Below are positions 13,093 to 26,083 of a stretch of DNA of 41,437 nucleotides, piece after piece. The notes under the pieces were generated by a model, which did not search any database, was not told the DNA's origin, and was given only the letters and a program-made list of their open reading frames with translations. Position 1 is the stretch's first letter. Each line of letters begins with the position of its first letter. The DNA is from Rhodospirillaceae bacterium (GTDB taxonomy: Bacteria > Pseudomonadota > Alphaproteobacteria > Puniceispirillales > Puniceispirillaceae): NCBI GenBank assembly GCA_011522725.1, contig WTIL01000032.1:1-41437 (forward strand). Direction: 5' to 3'. The translations under genes were made by a program, and so were the position numbers.

Positions 13093-13125
13093 AAAACCCC
13101 CGGGCAGATGTCCGGGGGTTTTTTG
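13093..13125 (+). terminator. Rho-independent terminator downstream of glnA
   Basis: AAAACCCCCGGGCAGATGTCCGGGGGTTTTTTG. Confidence 0.92.
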
Positions 13126-13148
13126 TTATGTGCTGATTGAACTACTCC

Positions 13149-13613
13149 TCACGCCCCTTTGCCGAGGTCGCTGAGGATCTCGTAGCCGCGGTTCTTCATG
13201 CAGCGGTCGACGATCTTGCGCGGGCTTGTCACCGGGTCGTAGTCGGTCTCCGCCAGCCCGCCTTCCAGCGCGCCGAGGGTGCCGCCGACCACCGCGCCGT
13301 CACCGGCATCGCCCGAGACCGAGCCCACCGCCGCGCCGGCGATGGCCCCGACGATCAGCCCGATGGTCATGTTCGATTCCCGCTTCAGCCGTTGCTGGCG
13401 TTCATATTCGGCCTGCGCCTGCATCGCCACGGCGACGCACTGGCCGCGATCCGCCTCATAGGCGGCCATGTCGGTATTGTAGCTGTCGACCACCGGCCGG
13501 TAGTCGCCGAGCGAGGGCTGGTAGCCGCAGGCGGCCAGAGCGAGGGGCAGTGTGACGAGGCCGGCAAGGGCCAGCGGGGTGGCGGCTCGGGCACGGGTGT
13601 TCATGAGGCGCAT
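13149..13613 (-). CDS. Glycine-zipper lipoprotein-like protein
   Basis: Lipobox-like LALAACGYQPS after a signal peptide; glycine-zipper stretch IGLIVGAIAGAAVGSVSGDAGDGAVVGGTLGALEGG. Confidence 0.75.
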   Translation of the reverse strand: MRLMNTRARAATPLALAGLVTLPLALAACGYQPSLGDYRPVVDSYNTDMAAYEADRGQCVAVAMQAQAEYERQQRLKRESNMTIGLIVGAIAGAAVGSVSGDAGDGAVVGGTLGALEGGLAETDYDPVTSPRKIVDRCMKNRGYEILSDLGKGA

Positions 13614-13831
13614 GGAAGGGTCTCCTGTGATGAAAGTTGGTTCTGTCACGAAGCCTAGTCCCGGCGCGGTAAAAATACGGTTAATCAAACCGGCAAAACC
13701 GCCCTTTCTGCGCCCCATATCTCGCGTTCCGGCTTTCACCGCACCGCAAGATACGGTAGAACGGGGAATGGTCGCGCGCCGATGCGCCGCGCGCGGCAAC
13801 ACCCGTAAGACTCTTTGCGAAAGACGCGTGA

Positions 13832-16524
<2,693 letters not shown>

Positions 16525-16569
16525 GGGAACGCATCGTGCGGCCTATCGGCGCCGTTCTGTCGAGTTTGA

Positions 16570-16598
16570 TTGACCTTTGCGCGTTAAGTCTGTATCAC
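16570..16598 (+). promoter_or_regulatory. Candidate sigma70-type promoter for the DEAD-box helicase
   Basis: TTGACC - 17 nt - TATCAC upstream of the helicase ORF. Confidence 0.45.
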
Positions 16599-16716
16599 CT
16601 CGCTCTAGTATTGCCCAGCGTTTAACGCCGATCCACTGAACCGAACCGGAAGTGCATATCGTCAAGGGCCTCTCTCCCGTGCAAAAGATCAACCACGTTT
16701 CCAAAGGACGTCCCTG

Positions 16717-18114
16717 TTGAATTTTTCTGAACTTGGCCTGTGCGACGAACTCAGTCAGGCAGTCGCAGACCTCGGCTATACCGCCCCCACACCGATCCAG
16801 GAAAAATCCATCCCCTATGTGTTGATGGGACGTGACATCCTCGGATCTGCGCAGACGGGCACGGGCAAGACCGCATCATTCACCCTGCCGATGATCGAGA
16901 TCCTGGCATCCGGCCGCGCCAAGGCGCGCCTGCCGCGCTCGCTGATCCTTGCGCCGACCCGCGAGCTGGCGGCTCAGGTCGCAGACTCCTTCGAGAAATT
17001 CAGCACCTACCACAAGCTGTCGATGGCGCTGCTGATCGGTGGCGTGAGCTTTGCCGACCAGAACGCCGCCCTCGACAAGGGCGTCGATGTGCTGATCGCC
17101 ACGCCGGGCCGCCTTCTCGATCATTTCGAGCGCGGCAAGGTGCTTCTGACAGATGTGAAAATCCTCGTCATCGACGAGGCCGACCGGATGCTCGATATGG
17201 GCTTCATCCCGGATGTCGAGCGCATTGTCGGCCTGCTGCCGCCGCTTCGCCAGACCCTGTTCTTCTCGGCCACCCTGTCTGACGACATCAAGAAGCTCAG
17301 CGACAAGTTCGTCTCCAACCCCAAGGTCATCGAGGTGGCGCCGCCGGCAAGCACCGCCGACACCGTCGCCCAGCACCTGACCTGGACCTCGCCGAAGGGC
17401 AAGCGCGAGGCGCTTCGCAGTCTGCTGAACAGCGAGGATGTGAAGAACGCGGTGATCTTCTGCAACCGCAAGCGCGATATCAGCACCCTCGTGACCTCGC
17501 TGAAACGGCACAATTTTTCGGCCGTGGCGCTTCATGGCGACATGACCCAGTCGGCCCGCCTCGAAGCGCTGCAGAAATTCAAGGATGGCGAGGTGCCGCT
17601 GATGATCGCATCGGATGTGGCGGCGCGCGGCCTTGATATTGCCGGCCTCAGCCACGTCTTCAATTTCGATGTTCCCGGCAACGCCGAGGATTATGTCCAC
17701 CGCATCGGGCGTACCGGCCGTGCCGGCAAGTCGGGGCGGGCCTTTACCATCGCCGCCGGCGATGACGACCGCAAATATGTGGCCTCGATCGAAAAGCTGA
17801 TCGGCAAATCGATCCCGCTGGTCGATGGCGACACGCCCGTAGCCGAGGCAAAGGACGCCCCGGCGAAATCAAAAGGCAAGGCTGCGAAGGCCAAGGTCGA
17901 CAAATCCGGGGCCGACAAGTCCGGGGCCGATGACGAGAAGACCACCACGGCAGCCAACAGCAACGAGAAGAAGGCCGATGGCGAGCGTGGCGGACGCGGC
18001 CGCGGACGTGGCCGCAAGGCAGAAGCGCATCCGGGCGAGTTGCCGCCGCCACCTGATTGCAAGGGCGACACGCTTCACGACACCGGTCATGTGCCGGCGT
18101 TCCTGCTTCGCTAG
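16717..18114 (+). CDS. DEAD/DEAH-box RNA helicase (RhlE-like), TTG start
   Basis: AQTGTGKT, PTRELAAQ, TPGRLLDH, VIDEADRMLDMGF, FSATL, HRIGRTGRAGKSG; basic low-complexity C-terminus. Confidence 0.95.
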   Translation: MNFSELGLCDELSQAVADLGYTAPTPIQEKSIPYVLMGRDILGSAQTGTGKTASFTLPMIEILASGRAKARLPRSLILAPTRELAAQVADSFEKFSTYHKLSMALLIGGVSFADQNAALDKGVDVLIATPGRLLDHFERGKVLLTDVKILVIDEADRMLDMGFIPDVERIVGLLPPLRQTLFFSATLSDDIKKLSDKFVSNPKVIEVAPPASTADTVAQHLTWTSPKGKREALRSLLNSEDVKNAVIFCNRKRDISTLVTSLKRHNFSAVALHGDMTQSARLEALQKFKDGEVPLMIASDVAARGLDIAGLSHVFNFDVPGNAEDYVHRIGRTGRAGKSGRAFTIAAGDDDRKYVASIEKLIGKSIPLVDGDTPVAEAKDAPAKSKGKAAKAKVDKSGADKSGADDEKTTTAANSNEKKADGERGGRGRGRGRKAEAHPGELPPPPDCKGDTLHDTGHVPAFLLR

Positions 18115-18148
18115 GGCAGACGGGACTACAAGGCAGAACCGCAAGGCG

Positions 18149-20713
18149 CTAGAGCGCCTTGTCGACAACCTCTTTCAGATCATTCGATTGCGCACCGGCC
18201 TGGATCTTCTCCAGCGCCGCACGCATGCGCGCCTGCCTGTCGGCGCCATAGCCGGACATGCGGGTCATCGGCAGTGCCATCCGGGCCGCCACCTGCGGAT
18301 TGCGGGTATCAAGCTCGACAAGCTGGCCGGCGATGAAATCATAGCCGGACCCGTCCTCGGCATGGAAACGTGGTGTGTTGCCGATCATGAAGGCGCCAAG
18401 AACAGCGCGGATCTTGTTCGGGTTTTTCGGGTCGAACCCGGGATGCCGCATCAGCTCTGCAAGCCTTTCGATGCTGCCGCCGACGGATGACATGGACTCC
18501 ATCTGGAACCATTTTTCCATGACCAGCGCATTGTCCTGCCACCGGTCGTGGAATGCGGCAAGTCCGCGAACACGCGCCTCGTCCTCGCAATGGTTCAGGG
18601 CTTTCAGCGCGCCCTGCGATATGGTCATGTTCTCATGCATCACCATGCGCTCCGCCGCGGCGATGGAATCGCCGTCATCGGCGGCGACGCCAAGCTCCAG
18701 CAGCTGCATCAGCAACGCCCGCCCGCCGGACGTGCCGGCCATTGCCCCGTTGCCGAGCGCAGCGGCGATCTGCGGCGCCAGCGCATGGCCAAGCGCGGCT
18801 TGCAGCGCGCGACGCGCCTCGAACAGCGCCACCGGATCGGCAGGCTGCCTTGCCGCCTCGAGAACGGCAAGTCCCGGGAGGCGCAACGTGCCTGCCTTGA
18901 AATCATCCAGCAGGCTGTCATCGGCAAGGATCCGCGCATATCCGCCTGCCAGACGGTCGACCATGGCCGTCTCGCCGCCTGCCAGCGCGAGGATCGCGTC
19001 GGTGGCCAGAATCTGGGCCGAATCCCAGCGGTTGAACAGATCACTGTCATGCGCCATCAGATGAAGGCGCTCATCGGCGTTGAGGTCGTCCTCAAGCCTG
19101 ACCGGCGCGGAAAATCCGCGAAGCAGGCTCGGCGTCACACCACCGCCCCCTTCCTCGGCATGGAAGCGGTAGCTGGCCTTGCCCTCTGCAAGCAGCAGCA
19201 CATGCTCGTCACGAGCCTCGTTCTCGCCTTCGAGCCGCAACCGTGCCGGCGCGCCATCGGTCCCGACGAAGCCGAGCCGCACGGGAACGGGCAACGGGTC
19301 GCGCGCCGTGCCTGCCGCCGTTTTGGGGATGTCCTGCTCCATCGACAGGGTGATGCCGCCGTCATCATTCAATGAACGGCTGACCCGCAGGTTCGGTGTC
19401 CCGGCCTGGCTGTACCAGCCATGGAAAGCCGACATGTCGCGCCCGTTCGCATCGGCGAGCGCGGCGACGAAATCGTCACAGGTCACGGCCTGCCCGTCAT
19501 GGCGCTCGAAATAGAGGTCCGTGCCGCGCCGGAACCCGTCACGGCCAAGATAGCCGGCCATCATGCGGATAACCTCGGCCCCCTTCTCATAGACGGTCGG
19601 CGTGTAGAAATTGTTGATTTCACGATAGGATTCAGGGCGGATCGGATGCGCCGTCGGGCTGCTGTCCTCGGGGAACTGGGCAGCCCGCAGCAGGCTGACA
19701 TCACCGGCGCGCTGGACGCCCTCGTCATGCATGTCGGCCGAGAAGCACTGGTCACGATAGACCGTCAGGCCTTCTTTCAGCGTCAGCTGGAACCAGTCTC
19801 GGCAGGTAACGCGGTTGCCGGTCCAGTTGTGGAAATATTCATGCGCCACGATGGATTCGACGCGGTGCAAATCCTCGTCCGTCGCGGTGGACGGGTCGGC
19901 GAGAACGAACTTGCTGTTGAAGATGTTCAGGCCCTTGTTTTCCATCGCCCCCATGTTGAAATGGCTGACGGCGACGATCTGGAACAGGTCGAGGTCATAT
20001 TCCAGCCCGTAGGCCTCCTCGTCCCATTTCATCGATTTTTTCAGCGACTCCATGGCGTGGCCGGTCAGCGACAGGTTGCCCTTCTCGACATAGATATGGA
20101 GATCGACCTTGCGGCCCGACGCGGTGGTGAAGCTGTCGGCGGCAAGGTCGAGGTCACCGACGACACAGGCAAACAGGTAGCTGGGCTTCGGATGCGGGTC
20201 GTGCCAGATCGCGAAATGACGGCCCTCGCCGGCCTCGCCGGTCTCGACGAGATTGCCGTTCGACAGCAATTGCGGGAAGGCACTGTCAGCCTCGACGCGC
20301 ACTGTAAACACCGTCATCACGTCGGGGCGGTCGGGGAAGAAGCCGATGCGGCGGAACCCCTCGGGCTCGCACTGGGTGCAATACATCCCGCCAGACAGAT
20401 ACAGCCCCTCGAGCGCGGTGTTGGTCTCGGGATGGCATTGCGAGACGATCCTGACCTCGCAGCGGTCCGGCAGCCCGTCGAGGCTCAGCCCCTCGGGACA
20501 TACTGGCCAGTCGGCCTCGTCCAGCACGCGGCCGTCCACAGCAACCTCGTGGAGCGTCAGGTCGCGGCCGTTCAGGATGAAGGGCGCGTCCCCCGCCCGC
20601 TCCAGCTTCAGCACCGTGGTGACAAGCGTGCGGTCTTCGAAAATGCGGATATCGAGATCGGCCGCAAGCACATTGCAGGACGGCGTCTGGTAGTCTGAAC
20701 GGTGTTTCAGCAT
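18149..20713 (-). CDS. pepN: Aminopeptidase N
   Basis: GAMENKGLNIFNSKFVLADPSTATDEDLHRVESIVAHEYFHNWTGNRVTCRDWFQLTLKEGLTV (GAMEN and HExxH-x18-E). Confidence 0.97.
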   Translation of the reverse strand: MLKHRSDYQTPSCNVLAADLDIRIFEDRTLVTTVLKLERAGDAPFILNGRDLTLHEVAVDGRVLDEADWPVCPEGLSLDGLPDRCEVRIVSQCHPETNTALEGLYLSGGMYCTQCEPEGFRRIGFFPDRPDVMTVFTVRVEADSAFPQLLSNGNLVETGEAGEGRHFAIWHDPHPKPSYLFACVVGDLDLAADSFTTASGRKVDLHIYVEKGNLSLTGHAMESLKKSMKWDEEAYGLEYDLDLFQIVAVSHFNMGAMENKGLNIFNSKFVLADPSTATDEDLHRVESIVAHEYFHNWTGNRVTCRDWFQLTLKEGLTVYRDQCFSADMHDEGVQRAGDVSLLRAAQFPEDSSPTAHPIRPESYREINNFYTPTVYEKGAEVIRMMAGYLGRDGFRRGTDLYFERHDGQAVTCDDFVAALADANGRDMSAFHGWYSQAGTPNLRVSRSLNDDGGITLSMEQDIPKTAAGTARDPLPVPVRLGFVGTDGAPARLRLEGENEARDEHVLLLAEGKASYRFHAEEGGGGVTPSLLRGFSAPVRLEDDLNADERLHLMAHDSDLFNRWDSAQILATDAILALAGGETAMVDRLAGGYARILADDSLLDDFKAGTLRLPGLAVLEAARQPADPVALFEARRALQAALGHALAPQIAAALGNGAMAGTSGGRALLMQLLELGVAADDGDSIAAAERMVMHENMTISQGALKALNHCEDEARVRGLAAFHDRWQDNALVMEKWFQMESMSSVGGSIERLAELMRHPGFDPKNPNKIRAVLGAFMIGNTPRFHAEDGSGYDFIAGQLVELDTRNPQVAARMALPMTRMSGYGADRQARMRAALEKIQAGAQSNDLKEVVDKAL

Positions 20714-20753
20714 CGGTCGGGCACTCCTGCCCGGCATCTGCGGGCGAACAGGG

Positions 20754-21161
20754 TCAGCGGCTGTCGCGCGAGGTGGTGTAGGCTTCCTCGCAATGTTTCA
20801 GGCAATAGGGCTTGCCCGGCACGACGGCGTCGCCGCAGAAAGTGAAGCCGCTCAGCTTCGGGTCGCCGGACGGCCAGCAGCACTTGCTGCGCGACCATTT
20901 CAGCTTGCGGAGCTCGAGCCGCAGCGGCAGGTTCTCCGGCTCGGCAGCCGGCTTCGGCTTGGCAGGCTTTTTCGTCTCTTTCGCGGTCTTGGAAATCGGG
21001 GATGGCCGCTTCGGCAAACCCATGCGGTGGGCCTTGCCGGCGATCGCGTTGCGCGACACGCCAAGCGCGTCGCCAATCTGCGAAATGGAAAGGCCCTCGT
21101 CCCACAGCTTGCGCAGCTGCGCGAGACGTTCTTCCGTCCATGCGTTCGCAGAATCCGTCAT
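20754..21161 (-). CDS. gcrA: GcrA-type cell-cycle regulator
   Basis: MTDSANAWTEERLAQLRKLWDEGLSISQIGDALGVSRNAIAGKAHRMGLPKRPSPI; C-terminal SKCCWPSGDPKLSGFTFCGDAVVPGKPYCLKHCEEAY. Confidence 0.93.
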   Translation of the reverse strand: MTDSANAWTEERLAQLRKLWDEGLSISQIGDALGVSRNAIAGKAHRMGLPKRPSPISKTAKETKKPAKPKPAAEPENLPLRLELRKLKWSRSKCCWPSGDPKLSGFTFCGDAVVPGKPYCLKHCEEAYTTSRDSR

Positions 21162-21243
21162 GCCATCCTCACTGTCATCCACCGCAACCGCGCGGTTGAA
21201 CTGATATAATCCGGTGGCCGGGCAAACTCAATCGGCAAATGCC

Positions 21244-22101
21244 TTATGCCGCATCCGGCAACGCACCGATAAAGCCGCCGATCAGCTCAATCTGGCAATC
21301 CAGCATGTGCCGGCCGTAATGCGTCGGAAGCCCCCGTCCCTCGGCATCGGCAAGCCATGCCGTGCGTTCAGGCACCATGATGATCTCGGCAATGAGCGTC
21401 TTCGGGTCAACCGCATCAAGCGCGATCGGCAGCCTGTCGCCGTCATGCAGCCCCAGACTGGTCGTATTGACGATCATGTCGACACCGGCGCCATCATGAT
21501 CCACCGCCGTCCCGGCCTGGCTGTGCTGGCCAAGGTCCTTCAGCGCAGACACAATCTCGTCTGCCTTTTGCGATGTACGATTGCTGATCCGCAGCCTGCC
21601 GACCCCCGCTTCGCACAGGGCCAGCGCAATGGCACGCGCCGCGCCGCCGGCCCCGACCATCAGCACATCCTTGCCGGCGGGATCGTTCCCTTGCTGGCGC
21701 AGGCCTGCGACAAAGCCCTCTCCGTCGAAATTGTCGCCATGCATGCTGCCGTCGGCGTCAAAGCGCACCGCGTTGACCGCGCCTGTCAGCCGGGCCGCCA
21801 GCCCCAGCGTGTCGCACAGCCCGGCTATCTCCATCTTGTGGGGAATGGTCACGGCCATGCCGCCGAAATTGGGAATGGCGCGCAAGGCCGCCAAGATTTC
21901 GGCCAGCGAGTGCGGCGGCGCGTCTATCGGCACCATCACATGGTCGAGGCCACGCTCGGCAAAAATGGAGTTGAATACCGTCGGCGCGCGGACATGGTCG
22001 GCCGGATGCGCGATCGTGCCGAAGACCCGCGTGGTGCCGGCCACCAAGGGCATCGTCGTCGCAAGCGTCACTTTGCTGTCCTCACTGCTCATACTCGCAT
22101 C
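21244..22101 (-). CDS. Shikimate dehydrogenase-like (AroE paralog)
   Basis: VTIPHK, GAVNAVR, GDNFDGEGF, GAGGAARAIALAL, NRT motifs of the AroE fold; canonical substrate Ser positions are not conserved. Exact start uncertain. Confidence 0.8.
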   Translation of the reverse strand, partial: DASMSSEDSKVTLATTMPLVAGTTRVFGTIAHPADHVRAPTVFNSIFAERGLDHVMVPIDAPPHSLAEILAALRAIPNFGGMAVTIPHKMEIAGLCDTLGLAARLTGAVNAVRFDADGSMHGDNFDGEGFVAGLRQQGNDPAGKDVLMVGAGGAARAIALALCEAGVGRLRISNRTSQKADEIVSALKDLGQHSQAGTAVDHDGAGVDMIVNTTSLGLHDGDRLPIALDAVDPKTLIAEIIMVPERTAWLADAEGRGLPTHYGRHMLDCQIELIGGFIGALPDAA

Positions 22102-22198
22102 TTTTCCGGTGAATTGTGGCAGCGCCGGCCACATGAAATCGACAAATGGTCACGGCAGCGCCGCTTTTGCGCCCCGTTTCGGGACCACACAGGGACCA

Positions 22199-22251
22199 GA
22201 CACCGGTGCATTGAACCGGACCACCCACCGTCGGGGCAGTGTACCGGTGTC
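22199..22251. repeat. Inverted repeat GACACCGGT ... ACCGGTGTC (9 bp, 35-nt spacer)
   Basis: Read directly in the divergent intergenic region upstream of the EF-hand gene. Confidence 0.6.
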
Positions 22252-22304
22252 ACGACCCGACTTGCAACCTCCGCCAGCGGATATGACAGAAAAGGGACAT
22301 AGAG

Positions 22305-22688
22305 ATGAAGTCACTGAACAGAAGCATCGTGATCGCGGGCGGACTTGTCCTGTCGAGCATTGTTGTCGCAAGCCTCGCCGTTGCCGGAAACATCGGCCAC
22401 CATCACAAGCGCCAGCATCTGGTGCACGCCACATCCATCGACAGCAACGGCGACGGCCAGCTGACCCGTGACGAGGTCCTGGCACATAGCCGCACCCGGT
22501 TCGACAGGCTCGACGCCAATGGCGACGGGCTGGTCTCGCCTGACGAATACGGCGCGCGGCTGGTCAACATGTTCGCACGCATGGATACCAACGGGAACGG
22601 CATCCTCGAGGGTGACGAGTTGCCCCGCCGGATGAAGAAGGGCGGGCACCATAAAGGCCATATAAAGACACCGGGGGCCGACAGCTGA
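22305..22688 (+). CDS. EF-hand calcium-binding protein with N-terminal signal/TM segment
   Basis: Three DxNxDG-type loops: DSNGDGQLTRDE, DANGDGLVSPDE, DTNGNGILEGDE. Confidence 0.88.
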   Translation: MKSLNRSIVIAGGLVLSSIVVASLAVAGNIGHHHKRQHLVHATSIDSNGDGQLTRDEVLAHSRTRFDRLDANGDGLVSPDEYGARLVNMFARMDTNGNGILEGDELPRRMKKGGHHKGHIKTPGADS

Positions 22689-22752
22689 ATGCGGCTGAAC
22701 CAGCCGATCCGCAACCGGGCGGCCTTCGGGCTGCCCGTTTCAAGCCGTCCTG

Positions 22753-23148
22753 CTAGTCGCCCTCGAATGCCAGCGAAGCCGAATTGATGCAGTAACGCAG
22801 GCCCGTCGGGGCCGGACCGTCGGGAAAGACATGGCCGAGATGCGCGTCGCACCTGTTGCAATGCACCTCGGTCCGCCGCATGAAAAAGCTGTTATCCTCG
22901 GTCTCGCCGACGACACCGCCGTCCATCGGGGCATAGAAGCTCGGCCATCCGCTGCCTGAATCAAACTTGGTGTCCGAGGAAAACAGAGGCTCTCCACAGC
23001 ACACACAGGCGTAGGTTCCGTCTTCGTAATGCTTGTCCAGCGCGCCGGTGAAAGCCCGCTCGGTGCCATGCTCGCGGGTCACGTAATACTGCTCGGGCGT
23101 CAGCTCGGCGCGCCACTCCTCTTCCGACTTGACGATCTTGTCGCTCAT
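22753..23148 (-). CDS. msrB: Peptide-methionine (R)-S-oxide reductase MsrB
   Basis: [55 protein letters not shown]. Confidence 0.96.
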   Translation of the reverse strand: MSDKIVKSEEEWRAELTPEQYYVTREHGTERAFTGALDKHYEDGTYACVCCGEPLFSSDTKFDSGSGWPSFYAPMDGGVVGETEDNSFFMRRTEVHCNRCDAHLGHVFPDGPAPTGLRYCINSASLAFEGD

Positions 23149-25457
23149 TCCGCCGCCTCTCGCTTGCCTTGCAGCGCTTCCCAGATGGCCTGCGGGGTTG
23201 CCGGCATGTCGATATGGGTCACGCCGAGCGCGTCTGTCAGCGCCGCGATCACGGCCTGCGGTGCGCCGATGGCGCCGGCCTCGCCGGATCCCTTTACCCC
23301 CAGAATGTTGTTCTTGCAGGGAATGTTGCGGAAGCTGATGTCAAAACGCGGCAAATCGTCAGCGCGCGGCAGCGTGTAATCCATCAGCGAGCCGGCAACG
23401 AGCTGGCCCTTGTCGTCGAAGGCGGCATATTCATAAATCGCCTGGCCGATGCCCTGGGCGATGCCGCCATGGACCTGGCCTTCGAGCGTCATCGGATTGA
23501 TCACCGCCCCGAAATCGTCAACCACCGTATAGCGCAGCAGATCGACCTTGCAGGTGCCGGGATCGACTTCCAGCTCGACGACATGGCAGCCATAGGGATA
23601 GGTGGCGCCGTCGGTCTCGTACTGGTGCTTGATGTCGAAAGGATGCGCGCCATTGTCGGGCACCAGCCGAAGGGCAAGGTCCTCGATGGTGATGGAATGG
23701 TTGGTGTTTGCCGAGGAGAACACACCATCGGCGAAGATCACCTCCTCCTCTGCGCATTCCAGCGCTTCCGCGGCATGCGGACGGGCGGTATCGATCGTCT
23801 TCGCCGCCACCTCGGCGACGGCCGAGCCCAGAATGGGTGTCATGCGCGCGCCGCCGGTCGTGCCCGGCGGGGTGATGGCGCTGTCGCCCTGGAAGATCTC
23901 GATCTTGTCGGCATCAAATCCCAGCCTGTCGGACAGAATCTGCGTCAGCGTGGTGCGATGGCCCTGCCCGTTTTCCTGTTGCGCGGCCAGCACAAGGATG
24001 GTGCCGTCCTCGCGAAAGTGGACATCGACACCGCCATCGGTGCCGCCACCGCATTGCTCGAGATACATGCCGAAGCCGAAGCCGCGAAGGCGGCCCTTGC
24101 GCTCGGATTCCGCGCGTCGTGCCGCAAAACCGGCCATATCGGCGCGTGACAGCGCCGCTTCCATCAGTTCCGGCATCTCGCCGCCATCCACGGTGCCGCC
24201 ACAGACCATGGTGAAAGGGATCTGGTCGGCACGGATCAGGTTGCGCCGACGCACCTCGACCCGGTCGATCCCGACATGCTCGGCAATATGGTCCATCAGC
24301 CGCTCCATGACGTAGTTCGCCTCGGGCCGGCCGGCGCCGCGATAGGCATCGACCGCCGGAGTGTTCGTCATGATGCCAAGCACCCGGAGGCTGGCAACGG
24401 GAATGGCATAATTCGTGGTGAGCGTGCGCGATCCGGACAGGGTCGGAATGTAGGTGCTGAAATTCGACAGCCACGATCCCATGTTGGCGTGAACCGTAAC
24501 GGCAAGCGCATGCACCTTGCCGGTCTTGTCGATCACGGCGCGCGCCTTTGTACGGTTGTCGCGGCCATGAAGGTCCGACACGAAACTGTCGGAACGCGCC
24601 TGCTGCCAGCGGATACGGCGCCCGAGGCGGCGTGCCGCCCAGGCGATGATCAACTGTTCGGGATGCAGGAAAATCTTGAAGCCGAAGCTGCCGCCGACAT
24701 CGCCGGTGCGCACCCGCACGAGGTCTCGCGCCATGCCCAGCGCATCTGCAATCTGCTCCGCGACACCGACCGGACCTTGCGTGCCGCACCAGATATCGAG
24801 GCTTCCCTCTTCCTCGCCGGGACCGGCGATCATCGGGCGGGTTTCCATCGAATTGATGATCACCCGGTTGTTGACCACATCGATATCGAACAGCTCCATC
24901 CCGGCGGCTTCGGCACCGGCGATGGCGGCGTTGGTCGACACATGGTCGCCCTCCACCCAGTTGAAGGCGATGTTGCGCGGATATTCGTCGTAAAGCTGCG
25001 GCGCGCCATCCTCGATCGCGGCATAGACGTCGGTGACCGCCGGCATGCTGTCATAGCGGGCGTCAATCAGTTCCATCGCGTCCTGGGCAATGCTGTCGGT
25101 CTCGGCGATGACGACGGCCACAATATCGCCGGCCGTGCGGTTCACATCACGCACCATCGGCGGATGCGAGACCATGGTCATCGCCTCGCCATCCTCGTTC
25201 GTCAGGCGATGCTGGCACTGGATTTCACCAACCTTGTCGGCATCCAGGTCAGCCTGGGTCGCGACCAGCAGCACGCCGTCCATGGCCGCGGCGGCGCTGG
25301 TATCGACCGACAGCAGCCGTGCATGCGCCAGCGGTGCGCGCAGAAAAGCGACACCGAGGCCGGTCCCTGGCTCGATATCATCCGTGTAACGTCCCTGACC
25401 TGTAATCAGGCGTGAATCCTCGATCCTGAGAACTGGCTGGCCAACACCGAACTTCAT
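23145..25457 (-). CDS. Xanthine dehydrogenase/CO dehydrogenase-family molybdopterin-binding subunit (CoxL-like, AYRGAGR form)
   Basis: 771 aa; [78 protein letters not shown]. Start at 25457. Confidence 0.92.
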   Translation of the reverse strand: MKFGVGQPVLRIEDSRLITGQGRYTDDIEPGTGLGVAFLRAPLAHARLLSVDTSAAAAMDGVLLVATQADLDADKVGEIQCQHRLTNEDGEAMTMVSHPPMVRDVNRTAGDIVAVVIAETDSIAQDAMELIDARYDSMPAVTDVYAAIEDGAPQLYDEYPRNIAFNWVEGDHVSTNAAIAGAEAAGMELFDIDVVNNRVIINSMETRPMIAGPGEEEGSLDIWCGTQGPVGVAEQIADALGMARDLVRVRTGDVGGSFGFKIFLHPEQLIIAWAARRLGRRIRWQQARSDSFVSDLHGRDNRTKARAVIDKTGKVHALAVTVHANMGSWLSNFSTYIPTLSGSRTLTTNYAIPVASLRVLGIMTNTPAVDAYRGAGRPEANYVMERLMDHIAEHVGIDRVEVRRRNLIRADQIPFTMVCGGTVDGGEMPELMEAALSRADMAGFAARRAESERKGRLRGFGFGMYLEQCGGGTDGGVDVHFREDGTILVLAAQQENGQGHRTTLTQILSDRLGFDADKIEIFQGDSAITPPGTTGGARMTPILGSAVAEVAAKTIDTARPHAAEALECAEEEVIFADGVFSSANTNHSITIEDLALRLVPDNGAHPFDIKHQYETDGATYPYGCHVVELEVDPGTCKVDLLRYTVVDDFGAVINPMTLEGQVHGGIAQGIGQAIYEYAAFDDKGQLVAGSLMDYTLPRADDLPRFDISFRNIPCKNNILGVKGSGEAGAIGAPQAVIAALTDALGVTHIDMPATPQAIWEALQGKREAAE

Positions 25458-25470
25458 GCTGTGTCTCCTG

Positions 25471-26079
25471 CTAGAGGTCTGAAAAACTCTCGATGGCGTA
25501 CCGCACCCGGGTGATCGTCGTGATCCAGCACAGGCAACCAAACGCCCAGGCCAGCGGCACAAAAAGGTCGGGCCGGAAAGCCACGACCAGAAGGAAAATG
25601 ATGGTCTCGCTGCCCTCGGTCAAGCCGCCCAGATAGAAGAAGCCCTTTTTTCCCCTGATCTCGGTCGAAATGCCGCGCTTTTGCGCGATGATGGCAAAGG
25701 CGAGAAAACTCGAGCCGGTCCCCACAAAGCTGAAGATCAGGAAGGCCGCGGCCATCGCATTGGCCGGATCGGCAACAGCAAAGGCAAACGGCACCGCGCT
25801 GTAGAACAGGAAATCGAGTGTGATATCGAGATAGGCCCCCAGATCGGTGCCGCCCGCCGAACGCGCCACCGCGCCGTCCAGACCGTCACATACGCGGTTC
25901 GCGATGATCAGCACCACAGCGGCAATCTCGAAACCGAGGGCAACGGCGATGGCCGCCGCGATGCCAAGGCCGAAACCGGCAAAGCTGACCTGGTTTGCTG
26001 TGACGCCACGCCGCGCGACAAACGCGCCGACCGGGTCGAGAATGCGGTCGACCAGCGGCCTCAGACGCGCGTCGAACAC
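25471..26079 (-). CDS. CDP-alcohol phosphatidyltransferase family protein
   Basis: Complete CDP-OH-P motif in DGLDGAVARSAGGTDLGAYLDITLD; multiple hydrophobic segments. Confidence 0.9.
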   Translation of the reverse strand: MFDARLRPLVDRILDPVGAFVARRGVTANQVSFAGFGLGIAAAIAVALGFEIAAVVLIIANRVCDGLDGAVARSAGGTDLGAYLDITLDFLFYSAVPFAFAVADPANAMAAAFLIFSFVGTGSSFLAFAIIAQKRGISTEIRGKKGFFYLGGLTEGSETIIFLLVVAFRPDLFVPLAWAFGCLCWITTITRVRYAIESFSDL

Positions 26080-26083
26080 GGGA

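Noticed and set aside
11577-13094. 505-aa minus-strand ORF opposite glnA
   Set aside because: Antisense shadow of glutamine synthetase.
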